Shown here in pieces: positions 51,234 through 60,375 of a stretch of 64,000 bases of DNA. How positions within the stretch are numbered: position 1 is the first letter of the stretch; every line of letters begins with the position of its first letter. Under the pieces are notes generated by a model. The model was not told where the DNA came from and searched no databases. It was given only the letters and a program-made list of their open reading frames with translations. The DNA comes from Symbiodinium kawagutii (lineage: Eukaryota > Sar > Dinophyceae > Suessiales > Symbiodiniaceae): the NCBI GenBank assembly GCA_009767595.1, contig VSDK01016342.1, forward strand, positions 296,228-360,227, given 5' to 3'. Made by a program: the position numbers and the translations under genes.

Positions 51234-51353
51234 TATGGCTCTCAGTCAATATGAACCAACCAAGAATGGAAGATAATAAGCAAGAGAAAGAATGGGGAAA
51301 ACAATGGTTAATGATGGGGGAACCGGAGGTACAGGGTTTTGACCCACTGCCAT
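51234..51353 (-). mobile_element. family D element (D4), inverted orientation
   Basis: ATGGCTCTCAGTCAATATGA at the left, and GGGGGAACCGGAGGTACAGG with GTTTTGACCCACTGCCATAT at the right. The right end is nearly identical to the inverse of D2. A partial copy (D5) lies at 53500-53567. Confidence 0.75.
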
Positions 51354-51504
51354 ATCGAGGTTGAAATGCATTTTTTTTATGTTCCATACACAGGATTATA
51401 TGTGGAAGATCATGGGGCCTACGGGGCAATGGTACACAATATATTGAAACTGGTACAGTGCATCCAATGCCTGAGTGCCATAGTTCCCTTCTTTCAACTT
51501 CTAG

Positions 51505-51594
51505 GTTTTCTCGGCCCGAAGCTAAAGCATTTTCGGACGCTTTGTCCGTCCATGATATTATGGGGCAAGCAGCTTCACCATGGCTACCGATCAG
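51505..51594 (+). CDS. hypothetical exon, 90 nt
   Basis: A textbook acceptor (CTTCTTTCAACTTCTAG) opens FSRPEAKAFSDALSVHDIMG, then QAASPWLPI, closed by CAG/GTCTAG. A 145-codon + frame across 51339-51773 overlaps but has poor composition and no splice support. Confidence 0.58.
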
Positions 51595-52088
51595 GTCTAG
51601 GAAGCTTCATGGCTCATGCATACATATGTTTTCGCAGTCGTTACACACGCGCATGCAAACGCATAGATAGACAAGCCATGCACAAGGCTTTGTATGATTG
51701 CTACAGCCTGCTGATAGCCAATCAACAATGGCCACCATGTTTAAAGAAAGTATTGCAAACCATTTTGTACCATTGACTTTTGGGGAAGGTGATGAACCTA
51801 TTGGTGCCTGACCATCGTGATCATTCCATATTGTTGGCAGATTGTTGGCAGATGGCTATGACCAATGTTATGAATTTTCAATAATTTTTTATCATTGGCT
51901 TTATGATGGCTATATGTCAAAGTTACTTTTGGTAGTTATAGTGAACCATCAGGTAACATAGTAGGTGTGGCGAAATAGAAAGTTTTCAGGATGTAATAGA
52001 GACCTATGTAAGCCAGATGATACAAACTGGATCTTTTTGGTGGGCATACAGTCATAGAAGCTAAAAACAAAACATAATATGAATGTAT

Positions 52089-52448
52089 ATATACATGTAA
52101 GTATATTTACGACCAATTCCCACCCTTTGCCCGGAAACTTACAAGTGCACAATCGCTTGTCATACTGGACCCTCAAATTCCTGCGCAGGCCCGCTGTTTT
52201 TTGCTTCTCAACCGAAAAACTGTAAACCCTGAACCTCAAACCCTAAAAACCTAAACCCTCAAACCCTAAAACCTTAAACCCTAAACCCTAAAACCATAAA
52301 CTGTAAACCACAAGGTCCTAAAGCACAAATCGCTGCGTATAGCCAACGTTTTCGTAAATTCTCCAAGTTCCTGACTGTTATACTGTGGTACAATGTTCAA
52401 GTTTCCGGGCAAAGGGTGGGAATTGCGCGTATATTTACATGTACGTAT
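52089..52448. mobile_element. inverted-repeat element with telomere-like core
   Basis: The left arm ATACATGTAAGTATATTTAC, then CAATTCCCACCCTTTGCCCG/GAAACTT, is the inverted complement of the right arm AAGTTTCCGGGCAAAGGGTG/GGAATTG, then GTATATTTACATGTACGTAT. The arms are about 50 bp with few mismatches, enclosing ~250 bp. The centre is the telomere-like array described next. No coding capacity. It could be a fold-back transposon or a healed break. Confidence 0.82.
52219..52313. repeat. degenerate interstitial telomere-like repeat (CCCTAAA)n
   Basis: About twelve degenerate AAACCCTAA/AAACC units on the + strand (G-rich TTTAGGG on the minus). TTTAGGG is the plant-type repeat also reported for dinoflagellate telomeres. 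The copies are imperfect, so this is not an active telomere. Confidence 0.8.
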
Positions 52449-52548
52449 GTGAAGGAATTGTCGCTATAGAGAATCAAGCTACAGTGCCAGGCCCACAAAT
52501 GCATAGGGTAGGATTTCGGATGCCCCTGGTGATGCTTCAGCCCGTTCC

Positions 52549-52773
52549 TTAGTGATTCCAAGGCTCGGAGGTGGAAGGTCCATATTGAGGCACTGGGGCC
52601 GAACTTCGGGCTTCCTGTTGAGCGATATTTTGGCTCAAGAGTCCTTCCAAGAATCCAATCCGAAACTCCGAAAAAAACTCGAGCGAAGTCGGAACCGCTG
52701 CTCGTGCACGCGCCTGTCCTTCATCATGAGTCCCTCGGAGCCGGTTGAGGACGGCGGGTAACAGCGCCTGATC
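52549..52773 (-). CDS. hypothetical terminal exon, 75 codons with stop
   Basis: On the minus strand the acceptor GCGCCCCAG opens DQALLPAVLNRLRGTHDEGQ, ARARAAVPTSLEFFSEFRIG and EGLLSQNIAQQEARSSAPVP, ending TAA. It is exactly 225 nt in phase 0. Helical and typical of a real C-terminus. Two + frames are open but less natural. Confidence 0.58.
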   Translation of the reverse strand, partial: DQALLPAVLNRLRGTHDEGQARARAAVPTSLEFFSEFRIGFLEGLLSQNIAQQEARSSAPVPQYGPSTSEPWNH

Positions 52774-53117
52774 CTGGGGCGCTATTGGGACAGGTTTGGT
52801 GGTGAAGGGGCCACGCGAAGATATCACATACAATGACCTTTCAATATCTATTGGTTACCTTGATCACCAATTAGCACTGAATCATTCGTAACCCGAGTAG
52901 CCCGAATGATAACGGACCTTTGTCCTCCTAAAGCATTACAATCATGATCAATTAGCGAACCTTAGTATTTAGAACTTTTGAATCCTTAATCACTATCATC
53001 CTTCGACTCATCAGAATCATATATTAGATTTCATCATGAACCTTACTACCTTACTACTTATTTTAGTCATATCAAGTCATCCTACCACTTTTCAAGTCAT
53101 CCGAATCACCATCCAAG

Positions 53118-53218
53118 GCGCAGAGCGTCCGAAGCATACCATGGGCCGCCCCAGGAGCACCGCGAAGCGGCTGACCAGCAGCCTGTGGAGGAGGACCCGT
53201 GGCAGGGAACGTCAGCTG
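53118..53218 (+). CDS. hypothetical exon before A3
   Basis: After CATCCAAG the frame reads RRASEAYHGPPQEHREAADQ, then QPVEEDPWQGTSA, closed by CTG/GTTTCT. Family A element A3 begins 30 bp later. Basic + and acidic minus alternatives are also open. Confidence 0.45.
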
Positions 53219-53248
53219 GTTTCTTGGTTGCTTGTGGTTGATATGCTG

Positions 53249-53341
53249 GTTTCTCAAAATATGGGACCCCAAAAAATAGTTGGTTTATTACTATTAATGG
53301 TTTCTATTGGATGTTTTTGGGGGTCCCCTATTTTAAGAAAC
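53249..53341. mobile_element. family A element (A3), 93 bp
   Basis: GTTTCTCAAAATATGGGACC and GGGGGTCCCCTATTTTAAGA/AAC are terminal inverted repeats. The core GTTGGTTTATTACTATT is the reverse complement of the A2 core, so this copy is flipped relative to A1/A2. A partial end lies at 53696-53722. Confidence 0.85.
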
Positions 53342-53819
53342 CACTGACCACTATATTGGTCAGTTAGCTACGGTGGTTGATATTACTAGTAATCGGTTAG
53401 TTACTAATTGGTCAGTTAATATTAACCACTAGTGGTTGATATGGCGAGCTGGGTCAAGCAGTTAAACAGCCAATAGTGAGGGATAAGTTCACCGACAAAC
53501 TATAGGGAAAACAATGATTGATGATGGGAACCAGGGGTACAGGGTTTTGAGCCAGGCCATATTTCGTAGTTAATTAGCCTTTAATTAGCCAGTCACGTTC
53601 TGTTTCGGGGGGGAGTTAATGGAAAGTAATGGTTAGTTTGCCGGCTAATTGTTGATGATCATGATTCAGCGAATCATGGTGGATAACATAATCATCCTGG
53701 AGTCTCAAAACTTGGGACACCAATGCAAACTCCAAGATGTGTGATTCCCCGTCGGACTATTGAAAAAAAAACAATTATTTTGGGAGATCACGGGCGATGG
53801 TAGATTTGCTGATTGGTTG

Positions 53820-53960
53820 GCATGCGATCGCCTTATGGCAAGTGTAGCAGGACATGAACCGATCCGCCAGCTGCGTTGATCAAGCAACCGCATTGACCGA
53901 CACGGGTGGTGATACTCATCCGAAAAGCCACAGGTAGAGGTGCTCTTGACCGCCACAGAG
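53820..53960. CDS. coding-like island, strand uncertain
   Basis: The minus frame reads IEWQNSVAVKSTSTCGFSDE, then YHHPCRSMRLLDQRSW. The + frames read CDRLMASVAGHEPIRQLR and VDQATALTDTGGDTHPKS in succession. Confidence 0.38.
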
Positions 53961-54365
53961 TTTTGCCACTCAATGAGGTATGGTAACATGACAGTGGGCC
54001 ATATACATACATAACGATACATATGTTTCACTAGGGTATTTAAGATATAGATACCTGATTTGTAGTTTGGCCATGTTCTTTATGAAGCCAGTTTCACGAC
54101 TTGTTGATTCTTGCTAGTTGCTGTCCGTTGCCCATCCAAATAGCCATCAATTAACGTAAACTAGCAATCAGCCGTCAAGTCACTATCTATTGCCAACCAC
54201 TGGCCACCAATTTAACCATCAAATAGCCATCATTCACCATCAAGTAACAATATATTACCATGAATACTGCGGCCGTCTCCCAACACTAATTACACGCTTA
54301 ATCCTGATTTGGTGGTGAATTGCTTGGCCTTTGCGCTACAATTCGTGGCCCCCCCTCCCTCTCAG

Positions 54366-54496
54366 CGGGCCCTTCACGCGTGAGGATGTGCAATCAGAGG
54401 CCTCCGGAGTCGATCTGATGAGCGATGCACTTTCAGACCTCGGGGGCAGTTCGCCAACTGGACACCTGGATGCCATGCCATCGATCATGGCCAGCG
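54366..54496 (+). CDS. hypothetical exon, 131 nt, strong
   Basis: A pyrimidine-rich acceptor (CCCCCTCCCTCTCAG) opens GPFTREDVQSEASGVDLMSD, then ALSDLGGSSPTGHLDAMPSI, closed by AGCG/GTAGAC. It is acidic, serine-rich and GC3-rich. The + strand is clear. Probably a regulatory or disordered region. No family is recognised. Confidence 0.66.
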
Positions 54497-54518
54497 GTAG
54501 ACAGAGGTATCCACCATG

Positions 54519-54596
54519 GTTCCAGGGGTTGATAGGGGCTTATAGGGGTTGAATCTTAAAAAGGGAGCGGGGAGAGGGCCAGGAGTGGTTGCCCCA
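54519..54596 (+). mobile_element. partial family C-like element (C7)
   Basis: GGTTCCAGGGGTTGATAGGG, GGGAGCGGGGAGAGGGCCAG and GAGTGGTTGCCCC keep the family C order with a 17-bp tandem duplication (GATAGGGGCTTATAGGGGTT). Confidence 0.45.
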
Positions 54597-54599
54597 ATT

Positions 54600-54940
54600 A
54601 TGCAGTCGATGTTTGATTGATGGTCAATGGTTAACTGATGACCAAGTGATGGGTTACATTGATAGTAATACAGTAATGGCTATATTGGCAATGATTTGAC
54701 GGTCACCACAGTTCATGATCGATCTCCATGATCATACCATGATCGACGCTTCTGGATAATTAGATCAGGAGGTGATTGATCAAAGCCTTGTGAAAGCATC
54801 TTGAATAGCTAGAAGCATTTTAGGGTCCTTTGTGATTTGTGAATAATAGGTTAAATGAATATTGTTTCTTCCAACATGCGCACGTTTCAACTGTTTTCTT
54901 AAAAATCCTGCTCGATAGTATATGCTGATGCTGCTCATAC
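54600..54940. other. GATGGTCAATGG-type spacer
   Basis: Low complexity with GATCATGATC palindromes near 54,715-54,745. No gene is seen. Confidence 0.4.
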
Positions 54941-54943
54941 AGG

Positions 54944-55150
54944 ATGACAACAAATATAATCAGACGGAATTTGATGGCTGCTGCTCCTGAGCAGTTGCCA
55001 GGGAGCGCCATGCCGTTGTTTTCGCCACGCAAGCTATACTGCCCTGTTTCAACACACTATGAATCCATTGAGCGAACTGACAAGCTAGACACAAGTGCAA
55101 CACACACTGGACATGTTGGAAGGGTTCACCATACAATGCCGCACCCCTGA
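54944..55150. CDS. coding-like island, strand uncertain
   Basis: The + frame reads LMAAAPEQLPGSAMPLFSPR, then KLYCPVSTHYESIERTDKLD and TGA. The minus frame reads MLKFIAVLLTDLQLRGAALY, then CQFAQWIHSVLKQGSIACVA and TGA. Both have acceptable GC3. Confidence 0.42.
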
Positions 55151-55387
55151 GCTGCAAGTCGGTCAACAAGACCGCAATGAACTTAAGCATACTCCAGCTG
55201 TATCTACCACAACTGGCGGTTGCCATAGTTGTAAACCAACTTAGCCAACCAGGGGGCCCCACCCTGTCGGAGTGTCTCTTAACCCATCAATGGTTGAAGT
55301 CAACCGTACCATTGGGGCACCACCAGCCACCAGGAAACAGGCTAAAAAAAGCTTTGGTAGAAAGTAGAGCACAGGGCCTGTCCATGA

Positions 55388-55601
55388 ATGATTAGGGAAG
55401 GTTCGGGATTCAGCATGTTACCAGGTGATACCAGGTGTGTAAGTACACGGTTCGCCTGTAAGGTTCGTAGCTTTTTTGGTGATGCCATCCCTGAAACAGC
55501 TTGTAAAACCAAGTCCGCCAAGTTCACCACGTTTCCTGCCAATCCAGGGATACTGACCAGCGGAAGGTTGGGTACAGCAATTGCTTATTTGATTCTTACT
55601 G
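55388..55601 (+). CDS. hypothetical exon
   Basis: The frame reads GSGFSMLPGDTRCVSTRFAC, KVRSFFGDAIPETACKTKSA and ILTSGRLGTAIAYLILT, closed by ACT/GTATGT. A minus frame (NVVNLADLVLQAVSGMASPK) is a serious competitor. Confidence 0.45.
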
Positions 55602-55858
55602 TATGTAAATGTTCATTTCTCTTTCATTCTTCAACAGGTTACTGTGGATTACTGTAGAAAAACACTGAATTCTTACTTTTCTTCTCATGGTTTTTATTAG
55701 ATGAGAGTTTGTCATTAAAGTGCCAAGGGTATTCTGTTTATTTCCATTACGTTCATTAGGTTCCTTCTATTTGATATATTTGTTAAACTCTTGTTTTTGC
55801 TGCATTGGCTTTGCCTCCTACGTCCGCACTTGAGCGGTGGCAACGCTGACACTTTTGG

Positions 55859-56518
55859 TTGCGAGAGAGGGAAAGAGGGAGAATGCGTTCGAGGGCGGCT
55901 TCGAGCGTAAATGCCAAAAGGCAGTCTGGAGAAATGTCCGGACAAGTGCCAAGGATTTCCCCAGAGCATATATTATTTGATATGTGTCATCAGGTGTGGC
56001 AGTGCATGTGTCAACAGCAGAGAAACCATTTTCCAGGGCAAATATCAGCGTCAGTGTCGACAGATATCTCAGGATGGATGTATGGCAAATGTGGGAGTAC
56101 GTGTGCCAGATCAATTGTCAGAGAGAAAGACAAAAGACATTTCGGCAAGCATGTCAGCAAAAACATGAGACTGCACGATTCATATCAGGAGGGAAAGGGC
56201 GTGAATGCACATGTCAGTGGCTTTTTTAAAGATGCATTGCCAAACACTTTCGGGCCTCCTCAACAAAATGTCACCGCAAACACTTTTGTGCCGGGAGACC
56301 ATGAAATACATGTCATTGCATGTCGTATATATGCCATATCTAACGTGAGCTTTGTCAGAATCCGTTGGGCAACCGAAGTTTTTGTTTCCTTTTGTTTCAC
56401 CAATGATCCGCCAGTCGTTTTCACGCTGGCTGGAAATCCATCAGCTACCGTTCTACGCTGCTCATGCATGCCCCCACCAACACCTTTAGTTATTGCGTTT
56501 GCAAAGTTATACCTTTGA
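55859..56518 (+). CDS. 219-codon open frame, doubtful
   Basis: This is the longest uninterrupted + frame in region 2. It starts with an Arg/Glu repeat from GAGAGAGGGA and contains CHQVWQCMCQQQRNHFPGQI and LHDSYQEGKGVNAHVSGFFK. Codon use is AT-rich, unlike the neighbouring exons, and TGTCAG words recur at the DNA level. It may be a different type of gene or chance. Confidence 0.33.
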   Translation: MRERERGRMRSRAASSVNAKRQSGEMSGQVPRISPEHILFDMCHQVWQCMCQQQRNHFPGQISASVSTDISGWMYGKCGSTCARSIVREKDKRHFGKHVSKNMRLHDSYQEGKGVNAHVSGFFKDALPNTFGPPQQNVTANTFVPGDHEIHVIACRIYAISNVSFVRIRWATEVFVSFCFTNDPPVVFTLAGNPSATVLRCSCMPPPTPLVIAFAKLYL

Positions 56519-56570
56519 ACATCGGTGTTTGGGATGTATTTCGGGTGATTGTGCGTGTGTGCTTCCGAAC

Positions 56571-56672
56571 TTCATGATATCACTCAGACGTACATACATC
56601 TTCCCTAATTGCATGAGGAATATCTACTTCATGATATCACTCAGATGTACATACATCTTCCTAATTAACGGA
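56571..56672. repeat. 59-bp direct repeat, two copies
   Basis: CTTCATGATATCACTCAGAC/T followed by GTACATACATCTTCC and TAATT occurs at 56571 and 56630. Confidence 0.8.
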
Positions 56673-56734
56673 TTCCACTCCAGGCAAACGGTTCGGTTGT
56701 TCACTTTGAAACGCCATTAAAAAGTCAACCCCAG

Positions 56735-56812
56735 GAAAAACATATGCCAATCGCTGGAAGTTTCGCAGCCAAGGACTTACTCAGCAGAGTGGGGAACAGC
56801 AGGCCGCGTTCG
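56735..56812 (+). CDS. hypothetical exon, 26 codons, GTGAGT donor
   Basis: After AACCCCAG the frame reads EKHMPIAGSFAAKDLLSRVG, then NSRPRS, closed by TCG/GTGAGT. Exactly 78 nt in phase 0. Confidence 0.6.
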
Positions 56813-56881
56813 GTGAGTCCATGAACGCTTTAAAGTTGAGACTCGGCAGCGGGGAAGATCAACCCATACCCTCTGGCAAAC

Positions 56882-56991
56882 CACTGGCTGGTGGTTAGGA
56901 GGGAGCTAAGGCTAAGGAGCCAGGGGTATTTCTATGGCCCTTTAAAGGGGGAGCTAAAGAGCTACCAGGAGCGGCCTAACCAAATGGTAGA
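56882..56991 (+). mobile_element. family C element (C4), preceded by a family B left end
   Basis: ATACCCTCTGGCAAACCACT (B-like left terminus with GC in place of GT) runs into GGTTAGGAGGGAGC, AAGGAGCCAGGGGTAT, GGCCCTTTAAAGGGGGAGC and ACCAGGAGCGGCCTAACC with AAATGGTAG. The outer CTGGT/ACCAG and GGTTAGG/CCTAACC are inverted repeats. Confidence 0.7.
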
Positions 56992-56992
56992 C

Positions 56993-57111
56993 CAGCATGG
57001 CAAGTGAACATCCACCATTTTGTTCGGACAACCCCTTGGAAATCATCCATTTTTCGTCCTGCTGTGCAGGCTTCGAGTTCTTTCTAAGAAGGTTTTCCCT
57101 CGCAAGATTGG
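56993..57111 (-). CDS. hypothetical exon, 119 nt
   Basis: On the minus strand the acceptor GATCACAG opens NLARENLLRKNSKPAQQDEK, then WMISKGLSEQNGGCSLAML, closed by CTG/GTCTAC. The charged, Asn/Lys/Glu-rich composition supports the minus strand. The + frame (MASEHPPFCSDNPLEIIHFS) is an alternative. Confidence 0.52.
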
Positions 57112-57176
57112 CTGTGATCAACCAAGAGGCTGTGATCCATGAGTTTACCAAGATTGTTCTGGTTCACTGTTCATTG

Positions 57177-57274
57177 CTGGTTGGTGGTTTGAAACATTTT
57201 TTATTTTCCCTAGTAGTTATTAACAATTGGTTGGTTGACCAATGTTTTTCATAGGGGTTGAAACCACCAACCAG
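57177..57274 (+). mobile_element. family E element (E1), 98 bp, full copy
   Basis: The terminal inverted repeats CTGGTTGGTGGTTT/GAAAC and GTTGAAACCACCAACCAG surround ATTTTCCCTAGTAGTTATTA, then GGTTGGTTGACCAATGTTTT and TCATAGGGG. Removing GTTGG...CCAACCAG as an intron would leave CTG joined to ATTGG. A 26-bp segment GGCTGTGATCCAT..GTTTACC occurs on both sides. Confidence 0.82.
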
Positions 57275-57610
57275 ATTGGCTGTGATCCATTCGTTTACCT
57301 TGCGAGGGATCCAGTACTAGGAATGAGTTGATCACTTGCCTGCGCAAGCAGTTACCATGATTCATAGTGGGTCATGAAGCCCAAACAAGCAACCAGTTAC
57401 CAATGGTAGCAACCAGAACTCGTTACCTAATGGTAACTGGAAGCTTGGGGTAATGTAACTGATTAAGGATGATTGAAAAAATGATTAACCATCTACAATT
57501 CAGTGTCCGGAAATCATTCATTGATTTTAGATGTCATTGCTGGATCTGCCGAAATCAATTGTTGAGCGTGAACCTTCAGCGGCGTAAGTCAATCAATACC
57601 CCAATTAACC

Positions 57611-57790
57611 CCTAATTGACAATGACCCCAAACTGCGGGGCCCCGTTGCCTTCCGTCATTCACCGCACTCGTTGGATCGCCTTGTGATCACAGGTTTGAG
57701 TTTTGGTAGTGTTTTTAAGGATCGATTTGCCTTCCCAGTTCGTGGTTCACTGACGAACTCACAGCGCATGAAGCTATGAGCCCTCGCAGC
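57611..57790. CDS. coding-like island, strand uncertain
   Basis: The + frame reads KLRGPVAFRHSPHSLDRLVI, then TGLSFGSVFKDRFAFPVRGS and TGA. The minus frame reads SLACEAARAHSFMRCEFVSE then TLPKLKPVITRRSNECGE and stop. Confidence 0.43.
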
Positions 57791-57813
57791 TTCGCAAGCG
57801 AGGGACCAAGATC

Positions 57814-57912
57814 TATAACCCAGTGGCTCCATGTATGGCATATTTACCTACATTTACCTATAATTTGACCCAAATGTAGGTAAATATGCTATACATGGAG
57901 CATCTGGGTAAT
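57814..57912. repeat. 99-bp fold-back repeat
   Basis: ATAACCCAGTGGCTCCATGT, then ATGGCATATTTACCTACATT, pairs with AATGTAGGTAAATATGCTAT and ACATGGAGCATCTGGGTAAT. The arms are about 40 bp and the loop about 18 nt. Three mismatches are visible. Confidence 0.88.
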
Positions 57913-58160
57913 GAATTAGCTATCCCGTCACTGGTCACATGGGGGCGGTCAGCCGTGTGTCGCTGGTTGGAGAGGGTTCTCTGGCTGGGAAATATCGGAC
58001 GATCACTACTGAACTCCTGGTAATTTGACATGGTGGTGGTAAGCTGCTGAAGTTCAATGGAAAATTGCTGATGGACATTTAACATAGCACCCACTAACCA
58101 GCAATTCTTGTTGATCACCGGGGGTGCACCGGCTTGATCGATGCCACGAATCTCGCCGAG

Positions 58161-58236
58161 GAATCAGTCAGAAGCAACGGTGCTGCGCAAGTCCTTCGAT
58201 ATGCTGCTGATGGCGCTGGGAAACGACCGCGAAGCG
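58161..58236 (+). CDS. hypothetical exon, 76 nt, before C5
   Basis: After CTCGCCGAG the frame reads NQSEATVLRKSFDMLLMALG, then NDREA, closed by GCG/GTGCCT. Amphipathic helix with high GC3. A second + frame is also open. Confidence 0.5.
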
Positions 58237-58255
58237 GTGCCTGTTCAGCAGTGCT

Positions 58256-58373
58256 TGGGAGGGAGCTGTGGCTGGAGATGGCTGGAGCCCTCGGGGTATC
58301 CCGTTCTGGCCCTGGAAAAGACGGGGGAGCGAGGCCAGGAGCCACCAAGAGGGTTCCAACCAAATGGTTGCAG
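58256..58373 (+). mobile_element. family C element (C5) ending in a splice acceptor
   Basis: GGGAGGGAGC, CTCGGGGTATCCCGTTCTGG, GGGGGAGCGAGGCCAGGAGC and CAACCAAATGGTTGCAG. The terminal TTGCAG is followed by a 23-nt open piece (VAVAEML) and a GTAGAC donor. Confidence 0.65.
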
Positions 58374-58431
58374 GAGTGGCCGTGGCCGAAATGCTGGTAG
58401 ACCATGCTACCCATCCCTTGGTCGTAAACAG

Positions 58432-58533
58432 CCATGGCCGCGCCTGAGGTGGGCGACGCCATCTACGGCCTGAAGATTCACGCGTTGGTTGCCATCAAGG
58501 ATTTCGCTGATGTGGAACGACCCTGCCGCTACA
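58432..58533 (+). CDS. hypothetical exon, strong
   Basis: After GTAAACAG the frame reads MAAPEVGDAIYGLKIHALVA, then IKDFADVERPCRY, closed by A/GTAGGG. Third positions are almost all G/C, and the product alternates strand and helix like a folded domain. The Met could be an initiator or internal. No family is recognised. Confidence 0.64.
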
Positions 58534-58994
58534 GTAGGGGAACGACTGCACCAATTGGTTGACTGATTACGGTTTTTTTTAAGGTTAGTCATGGAGGATA
58601 ATAACCGACATGAATGACAAGAATGATTGAGCAAATGCTGTTATAGCATTCGCTAGTATTAGTAGCATTTTGTAAAACAATATTTGGGATGGTCAGTTTC
58701 TCGCAGTTGGTTGACTTTCGAGGCGTTGGAACGACCAACCAGCTGACTGAGGAGACTTCGACTTCTTGAGATTTCTACGAAGTGATACCCCCCGTCAGTT
58801 GACATTAATGAACAACTTCAGGCGACCGGTCGTGAACATGATTATAGAACCCAAATTAAATCAACCAGGAGTACCACCTATGAGGTTGCAAAGTTATAAG
58901 CAGTATGATACTGGCATGTGGTGATGTTTTGACTTGGTGGACGATGAATGCCATTTATGGAGACAATTTTCATGTAAGCAGGTTGGTATCGTGA

Positions 58995-59207
58995 AATATC
59001 GCCAAACGCTACCGGGCGCTGGCCCAAGCCTGGTTGGTAACAGTTGGAGCTGAGGTCAGGCTGACTTCCCCCAGACGCTCGCAGGAGAACTTCACCACTC
59101 CACGTGCCGTGGTCTCCCTGCGGTTTTTCAATTGTTTCCGCCTGCTGTTGGACAAAGCCGAAGACCCTGAGGTGCGGCTTGTCGCGATCGGCAACCAAGC
59201 GACCTAA
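58995..59207. CDS. strong coding island, strand uncertain
   Basis: The + frame (71 codons, no Met) reads IAKRYRALAQAWLVTVGAEV, then RAVVSLRFFNCFRLLLDKAE and DPEVRLVAIGNQAT, then TAA. The minus frame (106 codons, 58878-59198) reads RDKPHLRVFGFVQQQAETIE, then QPDLSSNCYQPGLGQRPVAF. Both have GC3 bias. The + C-terminus is natural, but the minus frame is longer. Confidence 0.5.
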
Positions 59208-59429
59208 GCAACCGGTTGATGTGGTTCTTGTATCGTTCCTGTTGGAGTTGTTTGGGTCTTTGGTTGTCGCGGTTTGTTGGTGGGCGTTGTTGCTCTTTGT
59301 TGTTTATTGTTGTTCCAAGTTCTTGCTGGCATTGTTGTTCCGTTGCTTTTTTTTAAAAGACAAAATTTCTTTAATGATTAAAAACATATCATGTGGAGAG
59401 ACTTGAGGTTTGAATACGGAAAGCCGCGT

Positions 59430-59571
59430 TTCAGCACCACAACTTCAATGATCACCTGCAAGCGGTTCCTGTGACAGAGTTTGCCATCACTAAGCAGCGC
59501 ACTTCGGCATTTCGGTGTCCTTTGTTTTGTCGTAGAAATCGTTGTGGGAAAACCTGCAGGAAACCCTGACG
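59430..59571 (+). CDS. hypothetical exon, Cys-rich end
   Basis: The frame reads AFQHHNFNDHLQAVPVTEFA, then ITKQRTSAFRCPLFCRRNRC and GKTCRKP, then TGA. The C-x3-C...C...C end could bind metal. The acceptor may be CGTTTCAG at about 59441. Confidence 0.5.
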
Positions 59572-59699
59572 ATTGGTGGTTTCAAGAAGGGTGTCCAGTA
59601 GATGTTCCCATCAGCAAACCCAGTGATTTTGGCATGTGAACGTCTCAGGTTTCAATTCTGGGAATCGGAATTCAAACCAGTATTTATTGCTTTTTCTTT

Positions 59700-60370
59700 A
59701 TATACTATGTGATTTGTAACATAATGGTAGCGATATAGATAGATAGTAATTGAAGCCCAACCATTTTGTTACCAATATTCAAACCCTAGTTATTTTAGTA
59801 ATTGCCTATTTCCATCATGGTAGATATAGATAGATAGGTACTTCCAGCTGCTGCAGCTGGCGCCGGCTACGGTTGCATTACAAGGTGGGGGCCCCAACAA
59901 GCTATAGCCGTTGGTTAATGGGGGCCACTTGGTAAGGATTTATAACTAGGGTAGCTCATGGAAACTAATGGTAACTACCAGATATGGTTGGGAAACTTGA
60001 AGTTAATTGCGGGTAAATTTAACTTGGCTTATAACTTTGACTAGGGCAGCTCAAGGTAACTACCAGATATTGTAGAGATATAGCTACAATAAAGTGGTTT
60101 GTTAACCCGCTTATAGGGTTTGGGGACACTACCTGATAGCACTCGCCCATTATCAACCATATCCCCCAACCATGATCATCCATGATCAGCCTAAGCATGC
60201 CCATCGATCAATAGCACAACATCCGGCACGAGTGAAACCTTAGTTCATCAGAAGTTATCCCTCGCTTAACCATGGAAAACCATTGGGTCACTAAACTGAA
60301 ACCATGTTTTTGGCCTTGATCCACCGACGTTTAGGGTGCTTCACGTTTCAACGCACTTGGTGCTTGTTGG
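59700..60370. other. AGATAGATAG/GGTAACTACC-type spacer
   Basis: ATAGATAGATAG occurs twice (59733, 59823). GTAACTACCAGATAT occurs twice (59971, 60056). No supported gene. Confidence 0.45.
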
Positions 60371-60375
60371 CAGGA

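Noticed and set aside
51339-51776. 145-codon + frame
   Set aside because: It runs through a family D end and across a textbook acceptor and donor in another frame (51505-51594). Its composition is poor.
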